This document shows positions 38,121-46,872 of a stretch of DNA of 64,000 nucleotides, one piece after another. Each line of letters opens with the position of its first letter. The stretch's first letter is position 1. The translations under genes and the position numbers were made by a program. Origin of the DNA: Gallionella sp. (GTDB lineage Bacteria; Pseudomonadota; Gammaproteobacteria; Burkholderiales; Gallionellaceae); assembly GCA_028707275.1 (NCBI GenBank), contig JAQTUP010000001.1, forward strand, positions 1-64,000, written 5' to 3'. The notes beneath the pieces are model-generated. The model had not been told where the DNA came from and made no database searches. It worked only from the letters and a program-made list of their open reading frames with translations.

Positions 38121-38777
38121 TCAATTGTTTTTCGCGCCATCCAACGAAACCGGATGTTTATCGCTGTTAGGAGTACCTGCATTATTCGGATGCTTACCGT
38201 TCGCGACAGCCTCCGAACCATGGACATGGTGACTATGAGCGTCTTCATGAAGCGGAACATCATCCGGCAATGGAAGCTTGCCATGCTCTTCACCGTGAAT
38301 ATGGTGATGTTCTTCGGGTTCAGGCAGGGACATCACGCCCAGGCCATGCCGGTAAACCACTTCGCCGCCGCGCCATGCAGCGCTGATCACCAGTGACCAC
38401 GCCGCGAGCAACAGGATCAGAAACACATAAGACGGCGGGTTAATAGTTTTCCGTGAGCGCATTGCCCAAACGGCCAGCAATACCAGTGCGGCAACCGCAG
38501 CCAGCGCCCAGTTGCGATGGTTAGTCATAGCCAGATGACCGAGATCGTCATGGACGACACTGTTGTAGGCAAACCAGCCGAACACCGCCGCGATACAGGC
38601 AAAAACAGCCGCCGCCCACAGCATCCAGCGTCCGAATATCGCACACTGATTCGCCCAAGGCTTAGTCCTGAACAAACTGCCGAGTGCCACCAAAAATACT
38701 GCCGCTGTCGCAAAGGCAATCGGAAAGTGGATGAACAGCGGATGCCAATTCGGAATAATCTCAATCATGTGGCTCAC
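38121..38777 (-). CDS. DUF2231-type membrane protein with His-rich tail
   Basis: This 218-residue protein has four helices. It begins IEIIPNWHPLFIHFPIAFAT, the DUF2231 signature with HPxxxHFPIA, and has HRNWALAAVAALVLLAVWAM. The C-terminal 60 residues are His/Glu-rich (EEHHHIHGEEHGKLPLPDD, HEDAHSHHVHGSE). DUF2231 resembles a haem- or copper-linked membrane fold; its role is unknown. It is separated by 49 bases from the PII-like gene upstream and is probably in the cus transcript. Confidence 0.72.
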   Translation of the reverse strand: MSHMIEIIPNWHPLFIHFPIAFATAAVFLVALGSLFRTKPWANQCAIFGRWMLWAAAVFACIAAVFGWFAYNSVVHDDLGHLAMTNHRNWALAAVAALVLLAVWAMRSRKTINPPSYVFLILLLAAWSLVISAAWRGGEVVYRHGLGVMSLPEPEEHHHIHGEEHGKLPLPDDVPLHEDAHSHHVHGSEAVANGKHPNNAGTPNSDKHPVSLDGAKNN

Positions 38778-38826
38778 TCATTTTCTCGTAACACAGGCAT
38801 TTAACTTTGGACTCGCCGCCCATACC

Positions 38827-39165
38827 CTAAAGCGCATCCGGCATCATTTCGCTACGACTGCGAATACGATATAGATGACTGACCGGCAGCACCGCAACAA
38901 TGCCGTCTCCGGCAGCGCCGGAATGGGCCGCATCCATGATGGCTTGCACGATGCGCTCGACCGTTTTCGTGTCCGTGAAGATTTCGATCCGGGCGTGGCG
39001 GGTCATCCTGTCCTGACTGAAGTAGTCGGCATATTCACCGTAACCCATGACATGCGCCACGGTGATGCCGGGTACGCCCAGTTCCCACAAGCGCTGCTCG
39101 ACTTTCTCCAGCGCTGCGCAACTAACGATTGCATTCACCTTGCAATACTCGATATTCTTTTCCAT
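38827..39165 (-). CDS. PII-like signalling protein linked to cusA
   Basis: This 112-residue protein begins MEKNIEYCKVNAIVSCAALE and has GITVAHVMGYGEYADYFSQD (PII T-loop base), then ARIEIFTDTKTVERIVQAIM and GAAGDGIVAVLPVSHLYRIR. This is a PII fold with a shortened T-loop lacking the GlnB uridylylated tyrosine context. The start at 39165 leaves a good distance to GAGAGG; 39168 is also possible. It lies 50 bases after cusA, the same position as the PII-like gene after czcA. A role in sensing metal or adenylate state is inferred. Confidence 0.76.
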   Translation of the reverse strand: MEKNIEYCKVNAIVSCAALEKVEQRLWELGVPGITVAHVMGYGEYADYFSQDRMTRHARIEIFTDTKTVERIVQAIMDAAHSGAAGDGIVAVLPVSHLYRIRSRSEMMPDAL

Positions 39166-39215
39166 CATCAACCTCTCTTCAGGAATAAATAAATCATTAT
39201 TTTCAGACACATGCG

Positions 39216-42200
39216 CTATCTCTCCGCATGAACAACGCTAATGGCCTCATGTTGAACCTTTCTGCGTTTCTCCTGCAACAACAGCACCCAGCCATAAATC
39301 ACCGGCAAGACGAATAAGGACAACAGTGTCGAAGTCACCATGCCGCCTATCATCGGTGCGGCGATGCGCTGCATGACTTCCGAGCCGGTGCCGCGGCCCC
39401 ACATGATGGGAATCAGACCGGCGATCACGGCAGTCGCGGTCATCGCAATCGGTCGCACGCGCTGAGTGGTACCTGTTGATACGGCCTCCATAATCTGCTC
39501 GGCGCTCAACACCCCGTTGCTTTCGGCGCGCCGCTTGGCGATGGCCTGATCAATAAAGGTCATCACCAGCACGCCGATTTCGGCCGATACTCCTGCCAGC
39601 GCGATGAAGCCGACCGCTACCGCCACCGACATGTTGTAGCCCAGCAGCCAGACCAGCCAGAAGCCGCCCACCAGCGCGAACGGGATGGACAGCATCACCA
39701 CGGCAGGCGCGGTCAGGTTGCGGAAGTTGAAATACAGCAGCAGGAAGATGGTCAACAATGTTAAAGGAATGACCACTTTCATGCGCGCGGCGGCACGTTC
39801 CATATACTCGAACTGCCCCGACCAGACCAGCGAATAGCCGGGCGGAATCTTGACCGTGTTTTCAACCTGCTTTTTCGCCGCAACCACATAGCCGCCGATG
39901 TCGCTGGTCTTGATGTCCACATAGATCCAGGCGTTCGGCGTGGCGTTCTCGGTTTTCACCGCAGGCGGGCCGCGCCTGAGTTTCAGATCGGCCACCAGCG
40001 ACAGCGGAATCTGCGCGCCAGACGGTGTCGGAATCAGCACGCGTTTCAACGATTCCATGTTGTCGCGCAGCTCACGCGGATAGCGCAGATTGACCGGATA
40101 ACGCTCCAGCCCCTCAACGGTTTCGGTCACGTTCATGCCGCCGATGGCCGATTGCACCACGTCCTGCACATCGCCCACCGTCAAGCCGTAACGCGCCGCT
40201 TCTTCGCGCTTGATGTCGAAGTCCATGTAATAGCCGCCCGCCGCCTTGTCAGCAAAGGCCGATAAGGTGTCAGGCATGGTTTTCAAGGATTTCTCGATGT
40301 CGCCCGCGACTTTTTCCAGCACGTACAGATCGGGCCCCGAGACCTTGATGCCGATCGGCGTCTTGATGCCGGTGGACAGCATGTCGATGCGCGTCTTGAT
40401 CGGGAACGTCCAGGCGTTGGCCACGCCAGGGAAGTGGATCGCCTTGTCCATCTCGCTCATCAGTTCCTTGGTGGTCTTGTCGGGATTCGGCCATTCGGAT
40501 CTGGATTTCAGCCGTATGGTCGTTTCCATCATGGACAAGGGTGCAGGATCGGTGGCCGTTTGAGCACGACCGATCTTGCCGAACACATGATGAACTTCAG
40601 GGAAGGTCTTGAGTATCTTGTCGGTTTGTTGCAGCAACTCCTTCGCCTTGGTGATGGAAATGCCGGGATAAGTAGTCGGCATGTACAGCACGTCACCTTC
40701 ATCCAGTGGCGGCATGAATTCCGAGCCGGTATTCATCACCGGTATAGCCGTCACCGCCAGCAGCAGCAAGGCCAGCAGGATGGTCACGCTGCGCCAGCGT
40801 ATCGCGAGACCGAGCAACGGCGCATGCAGGCGTTTCAGCCAGACATTGAGCCAGTTGTGTTCTTCGCTGGGTATCTTGCCGCGTATCAGCAAGCCCATCA
40901 GCACCGGCACCAGCGTGATGGCCAGTATCGCCGCCCCCGCCATCGCATAGGTCTTGGTGAACGCCAGCGGCGAGAACAGCCTCCCCTCCTGCGCCTGCAG
41001 GGTGAACACCGGCAGGAAGGAGACGGTGATGATGACTAATGAGAAGAACAGCGCGGGCCCGACCTCTTTGGAGGCGCGCGCGATGGCTTCCCATCTGGCC
41101 GTCAGGTTGTTGCTCTCGTCTTTGCTCAAGTGTTCGAGATGCTTGTGGGCGTTCTCTATCATCACGATCGCGCCGTCTATCATCGCGCCGATGGCAATCG
41201 CAATGCCGCCCAGCGACATGATATTGGCGGACAAGCCCTGCCAGCGCATGATCATGAAGGCAATGAGTATCCCGATCGGCAGACTGATGATGGCGACCAG
41301 CGCGCTGCGCGCATGCATCAGAAAGATCAGGCAGATCAGTGCGACCACGATGGATTCCTCGATCAGCTTGTGTTTGAGGTTATCCACGGCACGCTCAATC
41401 AGATCACCCCTGTCATAGACTGGCACGATCTCCACGCCGTCCGGCAAGCCTTTCTTGAGACTTTCCAGTTTTTCGCGTACCCGTTCGATCGTGGCCAGCG
41501 CATTTTCACCATAACGCATGATGACGATACCGCCCGCCACTTCGCCCCGACCATTCAGTTCCGCCAGACCGCGACGAATCTCGGGGCCGAGGTGAATGTT
41601 GGCCAGTTGTTTGAGATAGATCGGCGTGCCGCTCGCATCCACACCGACCGGAATCACTTCCAGGTCGTGTATGCCTTTGAGATAGCCCGCTGCGCGCACC
41701 ATGTATTCGGTCTCGCCCATTTCCACCAGACGTCCGCCGACATCGTTGTTGCTGCGCTTGATCGCCTGTTTCACTTTGGCGAGTGGAATGTTGTAGGCGA
41801 GCAAGGCGTCCGGTTTGACTTCGATCTGATACTGCTTGACGTAGCCGCCGATAGAGGCGACTTCAGATACGCCCTCCACGGTCTGCAAGGGATAACGCAA
41901 ATACCAGTCCTGTATCGAGCGCAGTTTGGATAAATCATTCTTGCCGGTCTTGTCCACCAGCGCATATTCATACACCCAGCCCACCCCGGTCGCATCCGGC
42001 CCCAGTTTCGGCGAGACGCTGTCGGGCAGACGGTCGGCGGCATAGTTCAGGTATTCGAGCACGCGGGTGCGCGCCCAGTACATGTCCGTGCCATCCTTGA
42101 AGATCACATACACCATCGAGAAGCCGAAGAAGGAATAGCCGCGCACCACCTTGGTGTTGGGTACGGACAGCATCGCCGTGGTGAGTGGATAAGTCACCTG

Positions 42201-42389
42201 ATCTTCCACCACCTGCGGCGCCTGCCCCGGAAAGCCGGTGAAGATGATGACCTGCACGTCGGACAGATCGGGAATCGCATCCAGCGGGGTGGAACGCATC
42301 GCCTGATAACCGGCGAAAGTGATCAGCAGCATCGCGATCAGCACCATGAAACGGTTGCGTATGGACGCATCTATCAACGCACGTATCAT
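39216..42389 (-). CDS. cusA: CusA/SilA-type RND copper-silver efflux pump
   Basis: This is a 1057-residue inner-membrane transporter. Helix 4 carries IAIGAMIDGAIVMIENAHKH, the Cu/Ag (HME4-like) signature. The three periplasmic methionines known from E. coli CusA (573, 623, 672) have clear counterparts in YMPTTYPG (~570), LSMMETTIRLK (~620) and RIDMLSTGIKTPIGIKV (~669). It exports Cu(I)/Ag(I) with CusB and CusC. The start overlaps the cusB stop (ATGA). It differs from the CzcA in cargo A at these same sites, so the two pumps have different metals. Confidence 0.9.
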   Translation of the reverse strand: MIRALIDASIRNRFMVLIAMLLITFAGYQAMRSTPLDAIPDLSDVQVIIFTGFPGQAPQVVEDQVTYPLTTAMLSVPNTKVVRGYSFFGFSMVYVIFKDGTDMYWARTRVLEYLNYAADRLPDSVSPKLGPDATGVGWVYEYALVDKTGKNDLSKLRSIQDWYLRYPLQTVEGVSEVASIGGYVKQYQIEVKPDALLAYNIPLAKVKQAIKRSNNDVGGRLVEMGETEYMVRAAGYLKGIHDLEVIPVGVDASGTPIYLKQLANIHLGPEIRRGLAELNGRGEVAGGIVIMRYGENALATIERVREKLESLKKGLPDGVEIVPVYDRGDLIERAVDNLKHKLIEESIVVALICLIFLMHARSALVAIISLPIGILIAFMIMRWQGLSANIMSLGGIAIAIGAMIDGAIVMIENAHKHLEHLSKDESNNLTARWEAIARASKEVGPALFFSLVIITVSFLPVFTLQAQEGRLFSPLAFTKTYAMAGAAILAITLVPVLMGLLIRGKIPSEEHNWLNVWLKRLHAPLLGLAIRWRSVTILLALLLLAVTAIPVMNTGSEFMPPLDEGDVLYMPTTYPGISITKAKELLQQTDKILKTFPEVHHVFGKIGRAQTATDPAPLSMMETTIRLKSRSEWPNPDKTTKELMSEMDKAIHFPGVANAWTFPIKTRIDMLSTGIKTPIGIKVSGPDLYVLEKVAGDIEKSLKTMPDTLSAFADKAAGGYYMDFDIKREEAARYGLTVGDVQDVVQSAIGGMNVTETVEGLERYPVNLRYPRELRDNMESLKRVLIPTPSGAQIPLSLVADLKLRRGPPAVKTENATPNAWIYVDIKTSDIGGYVVAAKKQVENTVKIPPGYSLVWSGQFEYMERAAARMKVVIPLTLLTIFLLLYFNFRNLTAPAVVMLSIPFALVGGFWLVWLLGYNMSVAVAVGFIALAGVSAEIGVLVMTFIDQAIAKRRAESNGVLSAEQIMEAVSTGTTQRVRPIAMTATAVIAGLIPIMWGRGTGSEVMQRIAAPMIGGMVTSTLLSLFVLPVIYGWVLLLQEKRRKVQHEAISVVHAER

Positions 42390-43963
42390 TGCTGCGCTCC
42401 CCCGTTCATGCTTTTCATGTCGCCCATGCCTTCCATACCGGGCATCTCCATGTGCTCATGGCCGGACAGCGCCTTCTTAGGCATATCCATCCCCGGCATC
42501 TTCTCCGGTGCTGGCATGACAGGCTCGGGCTGCATGGCCGGTTCAGGTGTGGCGGCGAGTTTCGACTTGCCCGCTTCCATCATCTTCGCGGTCGCTTCTT
42601 TCAGTTTCGATTCCGAATCAATCAGGAACTGGCTGGAGGTCACCACCACTTCGCCCTCGTTCAGGCCGCTGACGATCTGGGTTTGCCCGTTGGTCGCCAC
42701 GCCGACCACGACTTTACGCGGCTCGAACTGGCCGGGTGCACGCTGCACGAACACCTGTTCCTGCGTACCGGTGCGCACGATGGCCTCGGAAGGCACGACC
42801 AGCGTAGCGATCTGCTTGTCGGAAGCGATATTTACGTTGGCGAACATCTCCGGCTTCAACTCTAGTTTTGCGTTATCGAGTTCGATACGCACTTTGATGG
42901 TGCGCGTTTTGGCTTCCATGTAGGGATAGATGTAAGCCACCTTGCCGGTAAAAGTGCGCCCCGGAATCGCCGCCACCTGTATGTTTGCCGTGTCGCCCTT
43001 GCGCACCCAGGGCATATCATCCTCGTAAATATCCACGATCACCCATACCCTGGAAAGATCCGTGATCATGTAAAGCTCGGTCGCAGGGGTGATACGTTCG
43101 CCCTCACGCGCGCCGATATTCATCACCACGCCGTCGAACGGCGAATGGATGTGTATGCCCTTCATGATCTTGTGCGTCTTGTTGAGCTGCGCGATCTGAT
43201 GCTCGGGCACATCCAGCAGTTGCAAGCGCTGTTTGGCAGAACGCAGCAGGCTGACTGCACCTGCGCGCACATCGGCAAACGGGCTGTTGCGCAGTTCGGC
43301 TACGCTATCCAGCGCCAACAGATATTCTTCCTGCGTGGCGACCAGTTGCGGCGAATAGATGGACAGCAACATGCTGCCCTGTTTGATCTGCTCGCCGGTC
43401 TTGTCTATGAACAGTTTCTCGACCCAGCCATCGTATTTCGGATGCAGGCGCGCGACGCGCTGCTCGTCATAAGTGACCCGGCCTATGGTGCGGATGTCGC
43501 GCGACAATACCGCACGCGTAACCTTCGTGGTGCGTACGCCGATGTCCTGAACCACCGTAGCATCTATCTTGACCGTACCGGTCTGAGTTGCCCCGCCAGC
43601 CTCCGGATAAACAGGCACATAGTCCATGCCCATCTCATCCTGCGCCGGAACGGGTGAGGTGACCTCAGGGTTCATCGGATTGCGATAAAACAGCGGCTTA
43701 CGCTCTGCGGGCGGGCTGCTTTCCTCAGCATAAACAGGCACATAGTCCATTCCCATCTCGTCCTTGGCCGGCTTCGGCGAAGTGATGGCCGGATTCATCG
43801 CATTTCGATAGAACAGCGGCTGCTTCTCCGCCATAGCGGAGGGTTTATTGTCGGCGGACTTGCCCGAGGCGATCCAGTAGCCCGCGCCACTACCGACCAG
43901 CAAGGCGATGAGCGCCGTTGCGATGATGGCATTCCTGGAATTGCTGGTTTTATTCGTGTTCAT
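42386..43963 (-). CDS. cusB: CusB/SilB-type adaptor with duplicated metal-binding domain
   Basis: This 525-residue membrane-fusion protein has an N-terminal anchor (NAIIATALIALLVGSGAGYW). Two tandem heavy-metal-binding units follow, each with LFYRNxMNPxxTSPxPAxDE then MGMDYVPVY (about residues 48-78 and 88-118). Then come the lipoyl/barrel core (HPKYDGWVEKLFIDKTGEQI) and a Met-rich tail (MPGMDMPKKALSGHEHMEMP). Most CusB proteins have a single such unit, so the duplication may raise metal capacity. It overlaps cusC by 14 bases and cusA by 4. Confidence 0.87.
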   Translation of the reverse strand: MNTNKTSNSRNAIIATALIALLVGSGAGYWIASGKSADNKPSAMAEKQPLFYRNAMNPAITSPKPAKDEMGMDYVPVYAEESSPPAERKPLFYRNPMNPEVTSPVPAQDEMGMDYVPVYPEAGGATQTGTVKIDATVVQDIGVRTTKVTRAVLSRDIRTIGRVTYDEQRVARLHPKYDGWVEKLFIDKTGEQIKQGSMLLSIYSPQLVATQEEYLLALDSVAELRNSPFADVRAGAVSLLRSAKQRLQLLDVPEHQIAQLNKTHKIMKGIHIHSPFDGVVMNIGAREGERITPATELYMITDLSRVWVIVDIYEDDMPWVRKGDTANIQVAAIPGRTFTGKVAYIYPYMEAKTRTIKVRIELDNAKLELKPEMFANVNIASDKQIATLVVPSEAIVRTGTQEQVFVQRAPGQFEPRKVVVGVATNGQTQIVSGLNEGEVVVTSSQFLIDSESKLKEATAKMMEAGKSKLAATPEPAMQPEPVMPAPEKMPGMDMPKKALSGHEHMEMPGMEGMGDMKSMNGGAQQ

Positions 43964-45323
43964 GGGTCATTTCCTTGTTCGATTTTTTAACGGCGTCATG
44001 CCCAGCCGAGGCGGGTATGGCTGTAGCGGGTATGTCAGTACCAGTGGCGGCCTCCAGCCTTGCCCAGGCCTGCCAGCCTGAACTCAGCGCTTTCCAGTAT
44101 TGTGTTTCGTAGTTGTAGAGCGTGATCTGCGAGCGCACCAGGTTCAAAAAGTCCACCTTATTCACCTGATAGGCCGAGAGCATGGCGGCGGTGGTCTGCC
44201 TGGCCTGCGGGACGATGCCGGTCTTGAACAAGGATGCCTGTTCCTGTCCGGCACGGTAATCGGCCAGCGCCTGTTCGATCTCCGCCAGCACCTGCACGCG
44301 TCTTTCCTCGAAGGCAGATTCTTCGCGCATCACTTCCGCTTTGCGCTGCGACAACGCGCCGTCCTGCCGTGCGCCCGAGAAAATCGGCAGATTCATGCTG
44401 AACATCAGGCTGGACATATCTACTCTGGCGCTGCCGTTGGGATTGTTGCCGCTGCGGAATCCATACGCCGCGCCCAATTTAAAGTCCGGGTAATAGTCTT
44501 TCTCGGCCAGCGCCACACGAGTGCGCGCAGCCTCCAGATCGTTATGCTGCGCGAACAGTGCCGGACGCGCGTCCAGCGCGGCGGCGTGCAAGGCTGCAAG
44601 TTCCGGCGCGGCTGGCAGTTTTTCCCCGACCTGCTCCGGCAGCTTCACCTCATCCATCGCGGGACGGTCCAGCAAGGCTTTCAGCGATGCGGCCTGATTG
44701 CGGCGTGTGGCTTTCAGGCTGATTTCGATGTCCAGCAACTTGGACAACTCGACCTGCGCCAGCAGCACATCGGACTGCATGCCCTCACCCGTCTTGTATT
44801 TGGTCTCGGCGATTCTTATCAACTGGCGCAACAACACCTGATTGCGCTGCACGACTGACAGCGCGCGATCCAGATAGAACAGATTCCACCAGGTCGAACG
44901 CACATTTTTGACCAGCACCAGACGCATCTCGCCCACATCGAATTCCGCAGCGCGCGCGGCAAACTCCGCCGCCTGTTCGCGCAAATCCAGCTTGCCGGGG
45001 AACGGCAAGGTGAAACCGATGCCGACCTGCAACTGCGTCATGGCTTCCTGCGACAAGGAAAACGTATCGTTAGGCAAGTTGAGCGCATTCAGCGACAGCA
45101 CAGGGTCAGGCAGCGTGCCCACTTGCGCCGGCACTTCGGCCATCGCCCTGGCGCGGGCGGTCATTTTGGCCAGACCGGGATTGCCTGCCAGCGCGATTTC
45201 CACCGCATGATCCAGCGTGAGCGGCTCATTGGGCGTTCCTGCCAGTGCCGTCAGCCCCGTCAGTGAAAACAGGCTCACCGCGATGCCCAACTGGAACGAA
45301 AATTTTGTGAATATTTTTAACAT
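43950..45323 (-). CDS. cusC: CusC/SilC-type outer-membrane factor
   Basis: This 457-residue TolC-family channel has a signal peptide ending near LTALAG. LTLDHAVEIALAGNPGLAKM and paired coiled-coil regions (EFAARAAEFDVGEMRLVLVK) follow, and the C-terminal half repeats the pattern (ALADYRAGQEQASLFKTGIV). It forms the outer-membrane exit duct of CusCBA. GGTGGAG precedes ATG 45323. The 58-base gap after cusF suggests cusF-cusC-cusB-cusA is one operon. Confidence 0.85.
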   Translation of the reverse strand: MLKIFTKFSFQLGIAVSLFSLTGLTALAGTPNEPLTLDHAVEIALAGNPGLAKMTARARAMAEVPAQVGTLPDPVLSLNALNLPNDTFSLSQEAMTQLQVGIGFTLPFPGKLDLREQAAEFAARAAEFDVGEMRLVLVKNVRSTWWNLFYLDRALSVVQRNQVLLRQLIRIAETKYKTGEGMQSDVLLAQVELSKLLDIEISLKATRRNQAASLKALLDRPAMDEVKLPEQVGEKLPAAPELAALHAAALDARPALFAQHNDLEAARTRVALAEKDYYPDFKLGAAYGFRSGNNPNGSARVDMSSLMFSMNLPIFSGARQDGALSQRKAEVMREESAFEERRVQVLAEIEQALADYRAGQEQASLFKTGIVPQARQTTAAMLSAYQVNKVDFLNLVRSQITLYNYETQYWKALSSGWQAWARLEAATGTDIPATAIPASAGHDAVKKSNKEMTHEHE

Positions 45324-45381
45324 TGTTGTATGACTCCACCTTTCAGGCGCAGCCGGAACAGTTCCGACCGCAACGCGCGAT

Positions 45382-45741
45382 TTATTTCAACGCAGTGATT
45401 TTACTGACGTAAAACTTCTTCGGTGCTTCCTTGACGATTTCAAAGGCCACCTTCTGACCAGGCTGGATGCCCTTCAGTATCGCGGCATCCTTGATGCTGA
45501 AATTCATCGTCATGCCCGGCCATCCCAGTGACTTGACCGGGCCGTGGGTCAGATTGATCTTGAGGTTTGCCAGATCAATGCTGTTCAGCACGCCCTCGGC
45601 CTTGTGACCTTTCATCGCTGTGGATGCATGCCCCATGTTTTGCATATCGGCATGATTCATGCCGGACATATCACCCGCCATTGCCGTAGCGGATGTCGCC
45701 AATAATACTACCAATACACTGCTGTAAATTACCTTCTTCAT
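45382..45741 (-). CDS. cusF: CusF-like periplasmic copper chaperone
   Basis: This 119-residue protein has a signal peptide (to AMAG), then a Met/His-rich stretch (DMSGMNHADMQNMGHAS). The CusF OB-fold domain follows: KAEGVLNSIDLANLKINLTH, then GPVKSLGWPGMTMNFSI with the conserved Trp and Met ligands (W-x2-MTM), and VAFEIVKEAPKKFYVSKI. It hands Cu(I)/Ag(I) to CusB. AAGGAGATATAGC precedes ATG. It lies upstream of cusC and downstream of the DUF411 protein. Confidence 0.88.
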   Translation of the reverse strand: MKKVIYSSVLVVLLATSATAMAGDMSGMNHADMQNMGHASTAMKGHKAEGVLNSIDLANLKINLTHGPVKSLGWPGMTMNFSIKDAAILKGIQPGQKVAFEIVKEAPKKFYVSKITALK

Positions 45742-45756
45742 GCTATATCTCCTTGA

Positions 45757-46266
45757 TTATTTGTGATGATTAAAAACGGTTGCCGTGCCGTCGGCTACGA
45801 CCAGCAAGGTGTCGTATGACTCATTCTTGCCGCCTTCCATGCCGGGCGAACCTTGCACCATGCCGGGTACGGCCAGACCGGTTGCTTTGGGATGTTCTGC
45901 AAGCAGGCGTTTGATGTCAGACGCGGGCACATGTCCCTCGACCAGATACTGCCCGACCGTTGCGGTATGGCATGAGCCAAATTTTTCCGGCATGCCCAGT
46001 TTCTTGCGCGTTGCTGGCACATCGCTTACATCATGCAGCACGACCTTGAATCCTGCCTGCTCCAGATGTTTCGCCCATAATTTGCAGCAGCCGCACTGCG
46101 GGCTTTTATATACATCCACCACAGGCAGTACAGAAGCGAGCGGCATGGCGGGTTGCTGTGCGACTGCGAACGCAGTTGTGCCGAGCGCGATGCTCAACAT
46201 CAGGCCGCGCAGCAGGTTGCGCTTTGAAAAAATGGAGGGTTTTGCTACTGCTTTGCTCGTTTGCAT
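45757..46266 (-). CDS. DUF411 secreted metal-binding protein
   Basis: This 169-residue protein starts at ATG 46266 with GAGG upstream (the in-frame 46302 is less likely). It has a signal/TAT-like N-terminus (KRNLLRGLMLSIALGTTAFA). VVDVYKSPQCGCCKLWAKHL carries the conserved C-x-C-C, followed by GSCHTATVGQYLVEGHVPAS and a C-terminal region unlike thioredoxin. DUF411 proteins are thioredoxin-like and associated with copper export. It lies 15 bases before cusF and is probably co-transcribed. Confidence 0.8.
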   Translation of the reverse strand: MQTSKAVAKPSIFSKRNLLRGLMLSIALGTTAFAVAQQPAMPLASVLPVVDVYKSPQCGCCKLWAKHLEQAGFKVVLHDVSDVPATRKKLGMPEKFGSCHTATVGQYLVEGHVPASDIKRLLAEHPKATGLAVPGMVQGSPGMEGGKNESYDTLLVVADGTATVFNHHK

Positions 46267-46378
46267 GTTTTTTCCTCGAAAAGTCTTGAATTGCAGACGC
46301 AATGCGCCTGCATAACGATTCGGGACGAGCTGGCTTGGGGCTTGGTTTTACGAAACCAACAGACGGACTCGTCCCGCG

Positions 46379-46792
46379 TTAGACGCGAGCGAGAGGTGGA
46401 GGCAGCAGAGGAATGCTGGAAACAGAGTTGAACGACAGCAAATAGGTAGTCAGCACAGAATCGGGCTGCTGCCGAGTCAGGCCGGATAAATCCGACACGG
46501 CCAAGTAGCCGCTGCAAGCCAGATGGCAGACGCCACAGGCAGTGCACTTTTTGTCATGATGATCATGTGTAGCAGCGTGCGCATCCGAAGAACCGACAAA
46601 CTGCTGTTCGCAACTGTCACCATGCTGCATGTCTTGTTGCATGTCCGCTATGGCTTCATTCAATGCCTGTTCGGAATGCGATTGTCCGGCATGAAATTGC
46701 ATGGACACCGAAGCCGCCAGCACACTGCCGCTGAAAAGCGGCAGCCAGAGGGCTAGCAGTACAGCAATAAATTTTCGGGCGAATTGATACAT
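46379..46792 (-). CDS. Secreted His/Cys-rich protein, DUF2946-like
   Basis: This 137-residue protein has a signal peptide (MYQFARKFIAVLLALWLPLF, cleaved near SVLAAS). The mature part has HGDSCEQQFVGSSDAHAATH, DHHDKKCTACGVCHLACSGY and a C-terminal SSIPLLPPPLARV. The CTACGVCHLAC motif and Pro-rich end are typical of DUF2946-like proteins at the head of copper operons. It is the first gene of the cus cluster. A periplasmic copper-sensing or buffering role is inferred. Confidence 0.68.
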   Translation of the reverse strand: MYQFARKFIAVLLALWLPLFSGSVLAASVSMQFHAGQSHSEQALNEAIADMQQDMQHGDSCEQQFVGSSDAHAATHDHHDKKCTACGVCHLACSGYLAVSDLSGLTRQQPDSVLTTYLLSFNSVSSIPLLPPPLARV

Positions 46793-46872
46793 GTGTATAG
46801 AATTGCAAAAATATGCACTCGCGTCAAGTTAATCTTTCAAACTTATTTTTTATATAGCTACTGTTCGCAATT

